From assembly GCF_002646595.1 (NCBI RefSeq), contig NZ_PDUD01000004.1, positions 186,001 to 250,000 of the forward strand: a stretch of 64,000 nt of DNA, written 5' to 3'. This DNA comes from Flavilitoribacter nigricans DSM 23189 = NBRC 102662. GTDB lineage: Bacteria; Bacteroidota; Bacteroidia; Chitinophagales; Saprospiraceae. The notes beneath the pieces were generated by a model. It was not told the DNA's origin and ran no database searches. It saw only the letters and a list, made by a program, of their open reading frames with translations. The translations under genes and the position numbers were made by a program. Every line of letters starts with the position of its first letter. The stretch's first letter is position 1. This document shows positions 11,816 through 20,531 of the stretch, piece by piece.

Positions 11816-12382
11816 GTGAGTAAGAAAAATGAAAAATCAGACGTAGAACTACTGCTCGCCTGTAAGCGGGGAAAGCGTTGGGCCCAAAAAGCGATCTATT
11901 ATCGCTATTACAGTTACGGTCTTACGATTTGTCTCCACTATCTACCCGAGCGCCCTTTAGCCGAAGAAGCTTTGCATGATGCCTTTCTCAAAATGTATAA
12001 ATCCGTTGACCAGTTGAGCGAACCGTCTGCTTTCCGCGCCTGGTTTCGCAGTATTATCGTACGAACCGCCATTGACCGTTATCGCAGCAGGGCGAAATGG
12101 ACCCAAAGGAAGGAAACTTTATTTTCGGAATCTATTGATATTGAAGAAAATAAGGCGATTGCCCGATTGGAAAAAGCCGATGTCGTCTTGCTATTGCAAC
12201 AACTCCCTCCCCAGTATCGCTTGGTATTCAATCTTTTCGTACTGGAAGGTTACAGCCACGATGAAATTGCTGCGCTCCTGGAGATAAGCACAGGTACTTC
12301 CAAATCGAACCTGTCCAGAGCCAAACAAAAGCTTCAGAAAATGCTTCGTTCCAGAGAGGCAATTTATAAAGGGTTTTATTAG
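11816..12382 (+). CDS. ECF-type RNA polymerase sigma factor
   Basis: The 188-residue protein has both working regions of a group IV sigma factor: region 2 (FLKMYKSVDQL...FRAWFRSIIVRTAIDRYR, about 60-95) and region 4 with a helix-turn-helix (GYSHDEIAALLEISTGTSKSNLSRAKQKL, about 142-172). The start codon is GTG at 11816; no ATG fits the conserved N terminus. It directs polymerase to a small set of envelope genes. The next gene starts 15 bp after its stop codon and encodes its likely membrane-bound control partner, so the two form one operon. Confidence 0.93.
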   Translation: MSKKNEKSDVELLLACKRGKRWAQKAIYYRYYSYGLTICLHYLPERPLAEEALHDAFLKMYKSVDQLSEPSAFRAWFRSIIVRTAIDRYRSRAKWTQRKETLFSESIDIEENKAIARLEKADVVLLLQQLPPQYRLVFNLFVLEGYSHDEIAALLEISTGTSKSNLSRAKQKLQKMLRSREAIYKGFY

Positions 12383-12397
12383 AAATTTCCCAACATC

Positions 12398-13819
12398 ATG
12401 GACGAATTAAAAGAAATATTCAGACAAAGTATACGTACGGATCGGGAGTTCCCGGTTCGTGAAGGTGGTTGGAATAAATTAGAGCAAGCGCTCGATAACC
12501 AGCAAAAAAGGCAGTTGCTTCTAATCTGGCGTAAAATCAGCATCATCTTACTGGTGTTTTTGGCGGTCGGTTGCTTCCTTTATTTCTTTGCTGATAACCG
12601 GCAGGATCAACCAATTGCCGAGAAGAGAACTCCCGAACAGGAGCGTATCGTTGCAGAAACTAATTCCGCGTTGGAATCCGATCAGTCCCCCGAAAGCCAA
12701 ATAACATCAGCTTCTATTGTTTCAGAAAAACGGAGGACAGCGAAACCGGAGAAAGAATCAGTACTTCCTATCGAATCACCCACAGCAGCGCCAAAGCTGT
12801 CCCGGGTTAAATCTCCTACAGGGCAAGATCAGGCAATAAACGAAGTGAAAGACAAAGTGCGAGATGCTGTTTCAGATGAAAAGGAACAGTTACCGACTGT
12901 ACAAGAAACCGGACCTGTTTTTGCAAAGGCAGAAAATATAAAAACATCCAATTTCTCAGCTTCAAAGGATTCGTCCATCCCGGCTGGTGAGTATGTCCTG
13001 CAAGCCTTGCCCGCACGATTCAAGGTAACCGAAAAGATAACAGGGGCTTCTATCAAATCCACCGGTGGCTCGGAGGCCACTGCTATATTATTCACCTCTA
13101 TTCTTCCCGATCTTCCGCAACCCTATATCCGGGAGCAGGCTGCCCCGCGTTGGAGCCTCAGTTTGAATTTTGGTAGTTTACTGCGAAGCAAGATTCGTAA
13201 AATCGAATATTACAATACCATCGCCGGCAACCCCGATCTCGGCAGAGTCTACAGTTTCCCGAATGGTGATACCTTGCAATTGTTTTTCGGTGGGCAGTAC
13301 AGCGAAAAAACGGTAGAGACCTCTTATAAATATTTGAGGATGAATATTCACCGAAAATTCTCGTCCGGTCTGGGGGCCAAGCTGGGATTGATCTATAGCT
13401 GGCAAAATTACGGTAATGCCGGAATGGACGGACTGGTCAATCAAATACCAAATGTGTTCTATTATACGGAAAAAGGTCTTATACAGCATCTGATCGCAGA
13501 TTTCGGTGTGGATTATACTTTTTTTCGGGATACTAAATGGCAACCAACCATAGGACTGAATACGTTTGTTGCTTTTGGGAACCACATCCAAAGTGAATAC
13601 TACGCTTATTTTCCGGAACAATCCTACCAGAATCTGGAGCGAAAAGTTGATGTCAGATCTTTAAGCGCTGCACTTGGGTTTTACCTGGAATCTGCTTTAC
13701 AGTATCGGATTTCCGAGCAAATCAGTATAGAAGGCCATCTGTTAATTACTGAATTATTTAGGGAACATAACGCCGGTCCCAGCCTGGGACTAGGCCTGGG
13801 CATACGTCACTCCTGGTGA
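12398..13819 (+). CDS. Membrane protein: putative anti-sigma region joined to a beta-barrel-like domain
   Basis: This 473-residue protein has a short cytoplasmic N terminus (1-45, with GGWNKLEQALDNQQKRQ), one membrane helix (about 47-67), a long disordered Ser/Glu/Pro-rich segment (70-205), and a C-terminal region (about 245-473) rich in alternating aromatic strands (WSLSLNFGSLL, YKYLRMNIHRKF, LGLIYSWQNYG), ending with GIRHSW. The last part looks like a small outer-membrane beta-barrel. The N-terminal part would be the sigma-binding segment because the gene directly follows the ECF sigma gene. One helix plus a barrel in one chain would span both membranes. The anti-sigma role is inferred from context. 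Confidence 0.7.
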   Translation: MDELKEIFRQSIRTDREFPVREGGWNKLEQALDNQQKRQLLLIWRKISIILLVFLAVGCFLYFFADNRQDQPIAEKRTPEQERIVAETNSALESDQSPESQITSASIVSEKRRTAKPEKESVLPIESPTAAPKLSRVKSPTGQDQAINEVKDKVRDAVSDEKEQLPTVQETGPVFAKAENIKTSNFSASKDSSIPAGEYVLQALPARFKVTEKITGASIKSTGGSEATAILFTSILPDLPQPYIREQAAPRWSLSLNFGSLLRSKIRKIEYYNTIAGNPDLGRVYSFPNGDTLQLFFGGQYSEKTVETSYKYLRMNIHRKFSSGLGAKLGLIYSWQNYGNAGMDGLVNQIPNVFYYTEKGLIQHLIADFGVDYTFFRDTKWQPTIGLNTFVAFGNHIQSEYYAYFPEQSYQNLERKVDVRSLSAALGFYLESALQYRISEQISIEGHLLITELFREHNAGPSLGLGLGIRHSW

Positions 13820-13836
13820 TTATCAGGAACTGTACA

Positions 13837-14739
13837 TTAGAGATAGATCTCCGAAGCTACTCTGTACGTATTCGCATGCGCATCAATAATCGCCGCGATC
13901 CGGGGCGAATACCCACCACCCATACTGACCGCTACCGGCAGATTATTCTTTTTACAGGTCTGGAAAACGTAGCGATCCCGCTCTTTACACCCCTGCAGGC
14001 TCAGGCTCAGCCGGCCCAGACGGTCACTTTCCAGCACGTCCACGCCGGACAGGTAGAAGGCGAGGTCCGGCTGGACTTCGTCAATCAGCCGGGGCAGGGT
14101 CTCCTTTAGGATCTTCAGATAGGGTTTATCGGTCGTTTTATCCGGAAGCGGGATATCCAGATCGGATCGTTCCTTGCGCAGGGGATAGTTTTTTTCTCCG
14201 TGCATACTGAAAGTAAAGACGCGATCCTCGTGCTGAAAAATGGATGCGGTACCGTTACCCTGATGGACATCCAGGTCGATCACGAGGATCTTGGTCGCCT
14301 CACCGGTAACAAGCAGATAGTTGGCAGCAATGGCAATGTCGTTGAAAACGCAGAACCCTTCCCCCCGGTCGGCAAAGGCGTGATGAGTACCTCCGGCGAT
14401 ATTGAGCGAAACCCCGTATTGCCGGGCGTAGCGGGCGCAGTCGATCGTGCCCTGGGCGATGTGGCGCCCCCGCCAGACGAGTTCCGGTCGCATGGGAAAC
14501 CCGATGGCCCGGACTTCCTTAACGCTCAATTTCTGTTCCTGTAGCTTGTTCCAATAAGCGGGGCTGTGCGTCAGCAGGATCTGGTCTTCCGTGAGCGGTT
14601 CCGGATGAAAAAAGTTACTTTGGGTCACGGTACCTTCGTAGAGGAGTTGTTCGGGAACCAGCTCGTATTTGACCATGGGGAAGCGGTGCCCTTCGGGTAA
14701 TTGATACTTGTATATTGGTGAAAATGCGATCTTCAGCAT
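13837..14739 (-). CDS. Histone-deacetylase-family (AcuC/Aph-type) amidohydrolase
   Basis: The 300-residue protein is a full-length member of the zinc-dependent histone deacetylase superfamily. Visible motifs are GGTHHAFADRGEGFCVFND (the paired active-site histidines), DLDVHQGNGTA (zinc-binding Asp and His), SGVDVLESDRLG (second zinc Asp) and MGGGYS (the transition-state Tyr). In bacteria such enzymes deacetylate acetyl-CoA synthetase, polyamines or other acyl-lysine/acylamine substrates; which applies here is not visible. It converges with the preceding membrane-protein gene with only 17 bp between stop codons, and it is divergent from lysS. Confidence 0.92.
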   Translation of the reverse strand: MLKIAFSPIYKYQLPEGHRFPMVKYELVPEQLLYEGTVTQSNFFHPEPLTEDQILLTHSPAYWNKLQEQKLSVKEVRAIGFPMRPELVWRGRHIAQGTIDCARYARQYGVSLNIAGGTHHAFADRGEGFCVFNDIAIAANYLLVTGEATKILVIDLDVHQGNGTASIFQHEDRVFTFSMHGEKNYPLRKERSDLDIPLPDKTTDKPYLKILKETLPRLIDEVQPDLAFYLSGVDVLESDRLGRLSLSLQGCKERDRYVFQTCKKNNLPVAVSMGGGYSPRIAAIIDAHANTYRVASEIYL

Positions 14740-14953
14740 GTTGTCAGTTTCCTTTCCGTTATACGAACCAAAAAAGTATCAAAATGGTTGATATGGACAA
14801 ATTCGCAAAAACTACTATTTTTGCACCTATTTTTTATTGATGATCTGTTGGCTCTAGACCCACCGTGATCAAATTCCCTGAACGGGGAAACCAAAGGATC
14901 GCAAAATTGAACCATCGGCTCATCTCATCATCATAAAATCAAATCATCAACAA

Positions 14954-16699
14954 ATGTTGAGCGATCAGGAAATCGTAAGGAGAGAAAATCTGCAAAAGAT
15001 CCGCGACCTGGGTTTTGATCCCTATCCGGCGGAGCAGTTTGAGGTCAATTTTAAATCGACGGACTTTTCCAGTGCGGCGTTGAAACAGAATCTGGTAAAA
15101 GAAATTGCCAAGATCAAGGGACTGGGAGAAGAAAAGGCGAAGGCAGCTATGGATATCCTGGCTAAAAATCGATTTAAATCTCAGGCGCTGCTGGACGCGG
15201 AAGATTTCGATCTGAGCGAGACCGTAGACTTTGATGCGGCCACGGGAAAAGGACCGATGGCGCTGGAGGAATTCGTCGGCGGCCTGCGCGATGCAGCTCT
15301 GGGGGAATTCCACAAAGACCAGATCGGCGAGGTGAGTATGGCCGGCCGGTTCATGGGGCAGCGCGGACCTTTCGCTCAGTTGCAGGATAACTACGGACGC
15401 ATTCAGCTGTACCTCCGCAAAGGGGAGGTCGGCAGCGATGATGAAGAAAAAGAGCGCTACAATCAGCTGATGAAACTGCTGGATATCGGTGATTTCATCG
15501 GCGTGAAGGGCTTTTTATTTTCTACCCAGACGGGTGAGTTGACCCTGCACGTTACCGGACTCTCTTTCCTGAGTAAGGCGCTGCGTCCACTGCCCATTGT
15601 AAAGCGGGATAAAGAAGGCAACGTTCACGATGCATTCACCGACCCGGAATTGCGTTACCGCCAGCGGTACGTGGATCTGACGGTTAATCCGACCAATAAG
15701 GAGATTTTCGTTAAGCGAAGCCGGATCATCTCCGCCATGCGTCGTTATTTCGACCAGCAGGGCTGGCTGGAAGTGGAAACGCCCGTACTGCAGGTGGTCC
15801 ACGGTGGCGCTGCGGCCCGGCCGTTTGCCACCCACCATAACACCCTGGACATGAAGCTGTTCATGCGGATCGCCAATGAGCTGTATCTGAAGCGCCTGAT
15901 CGTAGGCGGCTACGACGGGGTGTACGAGATCGGCAAGATGTTCCGGAACGAAGGGATGGACCGTACGCATAATCCCGAGTTTACCTCCATGGAGATCTAC
16001 GTGGCCTACAAGGATTACAACTGGATGATGGAAATGGTGGAAGAATGTCTGGAGTACATCACCCGGGAAGTCAACGACGGAGAAACCAAAGTACAGGTTG
16101 GTGAACATACCATCGACTTTGCGGGCCCGTACCGCCGTTTAAGCATGTACGACTCCATCAAAGAATATACCGGAGTGGATATTTCCGGCATGGACGAAGC
16201 ACAACTGCGGGACCTCTGCAAGCAATTGCACATCGAAGTGGACCCGTCCATGGGACGCGGAAAACTGATCGATGAGATCTTCGGTGAAAAAGTGGAGGCG
16301 CATCTGATCCAGCCGACCTACATCACCGATTACCCGATCGAGATGACGCCGCTGGCCAAAAAACACCGGACCACGGAAGGACTGGTGGAGCGCTTTGAGC
16401 TTTTTGTGAACGGTAAGGAGATCGCCAATGCCTATTCCGAGCTGAACGATCCGATCGATCAGCGCGAACGTTTCGAGGAACAATTGGGACTCGCGGCCCG
16501 CGGTGACGAAGAAGCAATGGCCCTGGACGAAGATTTCCTGCGGGCTCTGGAATACGGTATGCCGCCGACTTCCGGCCTGGGTATCGGGATCGACCGGCTG
16601 ACCATGTTGCTGACCAATCAGTCGTCCATTCAGGAGGTGCTGTTCTTCCCGCAGATGAAGGCGGAGAAGAAAAAGCAGGATAAGGAGGCGAAAGCCTGA
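14954..16699 (+). CDS. lysS: Lysyl-tRNA synthetase, class II, with an N-terminal insertion
   Basis: LysS charges tRNA-Lys with lysine. Class II motifs are intact: motif 2 ([20 protein letters not shown]), motif 3 ([12 protein letters not shown]) and the [13 protein letters not shown] stretch. The OB-fold tRNA anticodon-binding domain starts near residue 124 ([14 protein letters not shown]). Length is 581 residues. About 75 residues (roughly 41-115, including [17 protein letters not shown]) are inserted between the first helix and the OB fold; most bacterial LysRS are near 500 residues. A candidate -7 box TATTTTTG lies at 14816-14823 without a well-placed -33 box. Two strong hairpins follow the gene. 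Confidence 0.96.
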   Translation: MLSDQEIVRRENLQKIRDLGFDPYPAEQFEVNFKSTDFSSAALKQNLVKEIAKIKGLGEEKAKAAMDILAKNRFKSQALLDAEDFDLSETVDFDAATGKGPMALEEFVGGLRDAALGEFHKDQIGEVSMAGRFMGQRGPFAQLQDNYGRIQLYLRKGEVGSDDEEKERYNQLMKLLDIGDFIGVKGFLFSTQTGELTLHVTGLSFLSKALRPLPIVKRDKEGNVHDAFTDPELRYRQRYVDLTVNPTNKEIFVKRSRIISAMRRYFDQQGWLEVETPVLQVVHGGAAARPFATHHNTLDMKLFMRIANELYLKRLIVGGYDGVYEIGKMFRNEGMDRTHNPEFTSMEIYVAYKDYNWMMEMVEECLEYITREVNDGETKVQVGEHTIDFAGPYRRLSMYDSIKEYTGVDISGMDEAQLRDLCKQLHIEVDPSMGRGKLIDEIFGEKVEAHLIQPTYITDYPIEMTPLAKKHRTTEGLVERFELFVNGKEIANAYSELNDPIDQRERFEEQLGLAARGDEEAMALDEDFLRALEYGMPPTSGLGIGIDRLTMLLTNQSSIQEVLFFPQMKAEKKKQDKEAKA

Positions 16700-16725
16700 T
16701 CCTTTAGGTGAAACATAGCATGGCC

Positions 16726-16756
16726 GAAGCGGTTGGGGATTTTCCCGAACCGCTTC
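16726..16756 (+). terminator. Hairpin after lysS
   Basis: A 9-bp stem GAAGCGGTT/AACCGCTTC continues, after one mismatch, with GGG/CCC around an ATTTT loop. It lies 27 bp downstream of the lysS stop. Confidence 0.6.
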
Positions 16757-16775
16757 GCGCTGAGTACCGATAAAA

Positions 16776-16811
16776 AAACAGGTCTTCTGGATTATTCCAA
16801 AAGACCTGTTT
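16776..16811. terminator. Strong bidirectional terminator between lysS and the 48-residue ORF
   Basis: AAACAGGTCTT and AAGACCTGTTT pair perfectly over 11 bp, and TGG/CCA extends the stem inside after one mismatch, leaving a 6-nt loop. An A-run precedes it and TTTAGTTTT follows, so it can end both lysS and the minus-strand microprotein gene. Confidence 0.85.
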
Positions 16812-16845
16812 AGTTTTGGGGTACTTCTAAGAAAATAGCTATTTT

Positions 16846-16992
16846 TTACTCTGCTTTTTTCTTAGGGATGGTGTCCGTATCGGTACGGCCCGGATCATCG
16901 GTAGTTGGGGTAGTGTCGGGGTTGGTGGTTGTTCCGCCGGAATCTCCGGTTGAGGTACCTTCGGTGTCGTTAAAGAACCAACGCTCTCTCAT
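16846..16992 (-). CDS. 48-residue Thr/Asp/Gly-rich microprotein, hypothetical
   Basis: An ATG-to-TAA frame of 48 codons encodes MRERWFFNDTEG followed by a low-complexity Thr/Asp/Pro/Gly stretch and a basic KKKAE end. Third positions are GC-rich, and codon use looks like the neighbouring genes. It has no signal peptide or membrane helix and should be soluble and disordered. A bidirectional terminator lies 35 bp downstream on its strand. No family is recognised. Support is the clean frame, the composition bias and the terminator; it could still be chance. Confidence 0.45.
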   Translation of the reverse strand: MRERWFFNDTEGTSTGDSGGTTTNPDTTPTTDDPGRTDTDTIPKKKAE

Positions 16993-17689
16993 AATATGGG
17001 TTTTTTAAGGATGAACGAATAGGGTACAAGTTAAGGTTAAAGGGGCAGAGAATAGCTGGTAAAAGAGTATTTACCGGCAAAATATGAGCCGTTGGCCCAT
17101 TTTTCTCCTATTTTCTGCCTATTGTACGCTGTAAGTGCTTCCGGGTTACAAAGAACCGCAAGGAGCCCAAACGAATAAATTTCAAAAAGATTCCCGCCCG
17201 GCGGGAATCAGGGGATTCTGGGGTTACTTTAATGGGATGATGTTGGTAAAAAAGCACACATAGTGCCATGAATCTTACCTCCCGTTTTTAGGGGTATTCT
17301 ACAATAGGAATGACAGTGAGAATTCCTAAAAGCGAGATTTAGTTTTACCGTGTCAAACGAAATAAAGAACTTACCGGCTGCTTGCCACTGATCATCCGAG
17401 AAACCACTATTTGGGGTTTCAAAGCTGAGGTCTGAGGTTTTCGGGGTTAATGGGTTTTAGGTGTTTACACGCTTACTGAAATTTGGTCGGTTACCCCGGA
17501 GTCAGTGACAAGACGATTCCGATAATTTGCAAATGCTAATGTCAAGTGTTTTTTGGGCTTATGTTGTGACCCTCTTGCGGGTTCACGTCTTATTATATCT
17601 TGGCATCCGCAAAGGTTACCGCCTTTTTTACTTTTTTTTATTTTTTTCGTTTTTTGCCGTAACCATTCTCCTTAAAATGGTATCCTATA
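16993..17689. other. 697-bp intergenic region upstream of the second ECF sigma gene
   Basis: No coding frame of conviction is present. The region holds a tight 21-bp palindrome (17189-17209), an interrupted inverted repeat GTGACCC...GGGTTCAC (17566-17586), and a long T-rich tract (about 17625-17656) flanked by GGTTACCGCC and GCCGTAACC. It is much longer than the other gaps here and may carry the control region of the sigma/anti-sigma operon. Confidence 0.5.
17189..17209. repeat. 21-bp near-perfect palindrome
   Basis: GATTCCCGCC and GGCGGGAATC are exact complements separated by a single C. With a one-base centre it is better suited to a DNA-binding dimer than to an RNA hairpin. Confidence 0.6.
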
Positions 17690-18259
17690 ATGAATACGAC
17701 TGATAAAGCGGATCAAGAATTACTGGACGGATTGCGATCCGGGGATCCCCGTAAGGTGAAGGCACTTTACGACGCCTACCTGCCGGACATCATTTATTAC
17801 GTCCGGCGCAACAACGGATCGGAAGCCGATGCCCGGGATCTTTTTCAGGAAGCTTTGATCGCCGTCTACCGCAAGTTACTCGATAATGATCTGGAACTGA
17901 CCGTAGCGCTGCGCACCTACATACAGGTGATCTGTCGTAATCTCTGGCTGCGCAATTTGCGTAAGTCCAAGCGGATCTCTCTGCAGGCCCCAACGGATAT
18001 GGTAGAGCACGCCTCTACTTCCGAAACGCTGGGACTGGATCTGGAACGCATGGAACGGGACCGTACCTATTTCCGCTGTTTCGATAAGCTGGGAGATAAA
18101 TGCAAAAAGATATTGAGCTGGTATTTTGATAAAATTCCCATGAAAGATATCGCCAAGCGGCTCGACACATCCGAATCCTTCATTAAAAAGAAAAAGTTCG
18201 AATGTAAGAATAAGCTGATCGATGCTGTACACCAGGACCCGGTATTTAAAGAACTCTAA
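17690..18259 (+). CDS. RNA polymerase sigma factor, ECF/sigma-70 family
   Basis: The 189-residue protein has sigma region 2 (DLFQEALIAVYRKL and TYIQVICRNLWLRNLRK, about 48-92) and a region 4 helix-turn-helix (MKDIAKRLDTSESFIKKKKFECKNKL, about 149-177). The KKKKFECK-type recognition helix is typical of the Saprospiria/Cytophagia ECF group paired with TPR anti-sigma proteins. The ATG at 17690 follows a long T-rich leader. The next gene starts 11 bp after the stop codon and encodes a single-pass membrane protein that is the likely anti-sigma factor. Confidence 0.92.
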   Translation: MNTTDKADQELLDGLRSGDPRKVKALYDAYLPDIIYYVRRNNGSEADARDLFQEALIAVYRKLLDNDLELTVALRTYIQVICRNLWLRNLRKSKRISLQAPTDMVEHASTSETLGLDLERMERDRTYFRCFDKLGDKCKKILSWYFDKIPMKDIAKRLDTSESFIKKKKFECKNKLIDAVHQDPVFKEL

Positions 18260-18270
18260 AATCACAGAAA

Positions 18271-19023
18271 ATGTCCTCTTTAGCAGAACAATACGACCGC
18301 ATAGAGCGCTACCTGCAAGGGGCTATGACTCCCGGGGAAATGGATGAGTTTAACCAAAAACTTAATAACGACCCCGAATTAGCTTCCGCAGTTACCCTCC
18401 ACCAGGAGCTGGCCGAAACCCTGGCCGGCGACCGCATTCACCAATTTCGCAAGACCCTGCAGGAGGTCAACGCAAACTGGAAACCCGCTACCGGCGGAAG
18501 ATGGCTGCGCGTACTTAAAAGTCCGCAAAACCTGGCCATTGCCGCCAGCCTCTTGTTACTCATCGGCTTTTTCGGCTGGTGGTCCTTCCAGACGCCTTCC
18601 GGGGCGGAACTGGCTTCCGAAAATTTTGAGCAATTGCCCGTTCAGGCTTTTATGAGCCTGGATTCCGGCGACGCCCAAGTTATTCGCAAGTCGGCCAATC
18701 AGGCCTACATCGCCGGCGAGTACGAAGCGGCCGCCGAGCAGTTCGAAGCGCTGACGGAACTCGCTCCCGGAGAACTCAGCTACCAGCTCTATCTGGGCGT
18801 CAGTCAGGTGGGGGCCAATGCCGCCGCAGACGCGGTGAATACCCTGAAGCCGCTCGCCGACGGCACGGACCAAAGTGTAAAGAGCGAAGCGGCCTGGTAT
18901 CTGGCCCTGGCCTATCTTCAAATGGAAGAAAAAACCGCGGCCCGCCCTTATCTGGACCAACTCGTCCGCACGGGCGGCTTTGGCGCCGATGATGCCGAAA
19001 AGCTAATTAATATGCTCTATTGA
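18271..19023 (+). CDS. Anti-sigma-factor-like membrane protein with TPR domain
   Basis: This 250-residue protein has a cytoplasmic N-terminal helical segment (1-88, with RIERYLQGAMTPGEMDEFNQ, the zinc-less anti-sigma-like helix pattern), one membrane helix (about 89-108, AASLLLLIGFFGWW), and a periplasmic region with about three TPR-like helix pairs (145-245, YIAGEYEAAAEQFEAL, EAAWYLALAYLQM). It follows the ECF sigma gene by 11 bp in the same operon. Regulation of the sigma factor in response to a periplasmic protein or ligand is inferred from this arrangement. Confidence 0.8.
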   Translation: MSSLAEQYDRIERYLQGAMTPGEMDEFNQKLNNDPELASAVTLHQELAETLAGDRIHQFRKTLQEVNANWKPATGGRWLRVLKSPQNLAIAASLLLLIGFFGWWSFQTPSGAELASENFEQLPVQAFMSLDSGDAQVIRKSANQAYIAGEYEAAAEQFEALTELAPGELSYQLYLGVSQVGANAAADAVNTLKPLADGTDQSVKSEAAWYLALAYLQMEEKTAARPYLDQLVRTGGFGADDAEKLINMLY

Positions 19024-19358
19024 TGTAACATTTCGTAAAAATCGCGTTATTTACTTAATTCAAGTTGCGAACCTGAATTGTAGAGAGCAGATGGTAGAGC
19101 ATAGAAAGACTGCAACCGTTAAAATGAGCGATTCTGTTCCATTCTAACGATAGTCAATCCCTCTACGCTATACCCTCTACCTAAGTTGCTCCGCAACTTA
19201 GATTACTTAATACGCTGTATCCGGATTGAGCACAGTTTTTAAAGTCATTTGTGCTTACATCCGGGGCAATGCACATCACAATCCAGCCAGATCAGTCTGC
19301 AGGGCCAAAGCGGGATCCGTTTCCGGTTATAGCGTATTCAGGATTTAAACCCTTCAAT
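19024..19358. other. 335-bp intergenic region with two palindromes
   Basis: Two inverted repeats are visible: ATTCA-A-GTT/AAC-C-TGAAT with one mismatch around GCG (19058-19078), and CTAAGTTGC/GCAACTTAG around TCC (19181-19201, 9 bp perfect). Both share an AGTTGC core. The right part contains an in-frame upstream extension of the OmpA gene that has no signal-peptide character. Confidence 0.5.
19181..19201. terminator. 9-bp hairpin with 3-nt loop, AGTTGC type
   Basis: CTAAGTTGC-TCC-GCAACTTAG. It is stable enough to form in RNA and lies between the anti-sigma gene and the OmpA gene, but no T-tract follows. Terminator or binding site cannot be told apart. Confidence 0.35.
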
Positions 19359-20396
19359 ATGCGATTTTTATTACCCCTTTTGTTATTCCTGCCGGCCATG
19401 CTCCGGTCGCAGGCAACTTTCGACTCGCTTACCCTGATCGACTCCAGAGTTGTTTATTTTGATTTTGGTAAGGCTGAACTCCGGCCGGAAGCCGATTCGG
19501 TACTGGCCGAGATCCCGGCAACGGTCAGCAACCGTCCGGGCCTCAAGATCCATTTGACGGCCCATACGGATGCGATCGGCCAGGATGAGAGCAACGAAGC
19601 GCTTTCCCGCGAACGGGCGGCGAGTGTGCGCACGGCCCTTTTAGCGCTGGGCCTGCCCGATTCCACCCTGGTTGTTGAAACCTTTGGGGAGAGTATTCCG
19701 GTGGCAGAAAACGACAGCGAGGAAGGACGCCAGCTCAACCGCCGCGTTACTCTGGACTTCTACGAAGCCCGCCGGATGCGTTACCTGGAGGGCCAGGTGC
19801 GGGACGAAGTGACCGGAGATGGGATCCAGGCGGATATCGTCCTGCGGGGCAAGGATTTTCAGGATTCGCTGCGGACCGATACGGTGGGCAAATTCCGCCA
19901 TCCGGTTCCCGATAATACGGTGATCGGTGTGGATGTTTTCGCAAAAGACCACTTTTTCGAGTCGGAAATGTTTAAGGTGGAAGAGGGCGTAGTGGTCAAT
20001 ATGGAACTGCCGTCGGCCAAAGAGGGGGAAGTAGCCGACATCAGCAATCTGTATTTCGTGGGCAATCAGGCGATCCTGCTGAAGCGCTCCGAACCCGAAT
20101 TGCCGAAAGTGCTGCGTTTCATGGAAGTCAACCCCCATCTGCGGATCGAGATCGCCGGGCACATCAATCGCCCGAACAGCCCGCCGGTACCCAAAGATTC
20201 CTGGAACTGGCAGTTGTCCGAGGCGCGGGCCAAATTGATCTACGATTACCTGTTGCAAAACAACGTAGACAGCACCCGCATCTCTTACGAGGGATACGGG
20301 AATACCCAGATGCGCTACCCCTACGCCCGTTCGGAAAGGGAACAGGCGCTCAACCGCCGGGTGGAGATCCGGGTGATCGGACAGGAGAAAAAATAA
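19359..20396 (+). CDS. Outer-membrane protein with two OmpA-like peptidoglycan-binding domains
   Basis: The ATG at 19359 gives a signal peptide (MRFLLPLLLFLPAMLRSQ) and a 345-residue product. Domain one (about 25-140) contains VYFDFGKAELRPEAD and the TAHTDAIGQDESNEALSRER motif that binds meso-diaminopimelate in peptidoglycan. The middle (about 145-230) looks like a carboxypeptidase-regulatory-type beta domain. Domain two (about 235-345) has the same order (FMEVNPHLRIEIAGHIN, NWQLSEARAKLIYDYL, LNRRVEIRV), with an insertion of NRPNSPPVPKDSW in the loop. It probably links the outer membrane to the cell wall. Two OmpA domains in one chain with no barrel is unusual. Confidence 0.88.
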   Translation: MRFLLPLLLFLPAMLRSQATFDSLTLIDSRVVYFDFGKAELRPEADSVLAEIPATVSNRPGLKIHLTAHTDAIGQDESNEALSRERAASVRTALLALGLPDSTLVVETFGESIPVAENDSEEGRQLNRRVTLDFYEARRMRYLEGQVRDEVTGDGIQADIVLRGKDFQDSLRTDTVGKFRHPVPDNTVIGVDVFAKDHFFESEMFKVEEGVVVNMELPSAKEGEVADISNLYFVGNQAILLKRSEPELPKVLRFMEVNPHLRIEIAGHINRPNSPPVPKDSWNWQLSEARAKLIYDYLLQNNVDSTRISYEGYGNTQMRYPYARSEREQALNRRVEIRVIGQEKK

Positions 20397-20405
20397 AGAG
20401 GTTTA

Positions 20406-20428
20406 ACGGTGCTGAGTACCGTCTTTTT
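20406..20428 (+). terminator. Intrinsic terminator after the OmpA gene
   Basis: ACGGT/ACCGT stem extended by G-T and C-G pairs with a short loop, followed by CTTTTTC. It lies 10 bp after the stop codon. Confidence 0.5.
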
Positions 20429-20531
20429 CGGTGACCTTCAGACCGTTTTACATTCCTTTAAAAAAGCTATATTGCAAATTATCATTACCCATAAATGAAA
20501 ACAAGCCCTTGCGGCCAAACACACCTAGAGT

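Noticed and set aside
17566-17586. GTGACCC...GGGTTCAC as a terminator
   Set aside because: The stem has a bulge and no T-run follows directly; left as an inverted repeat only.
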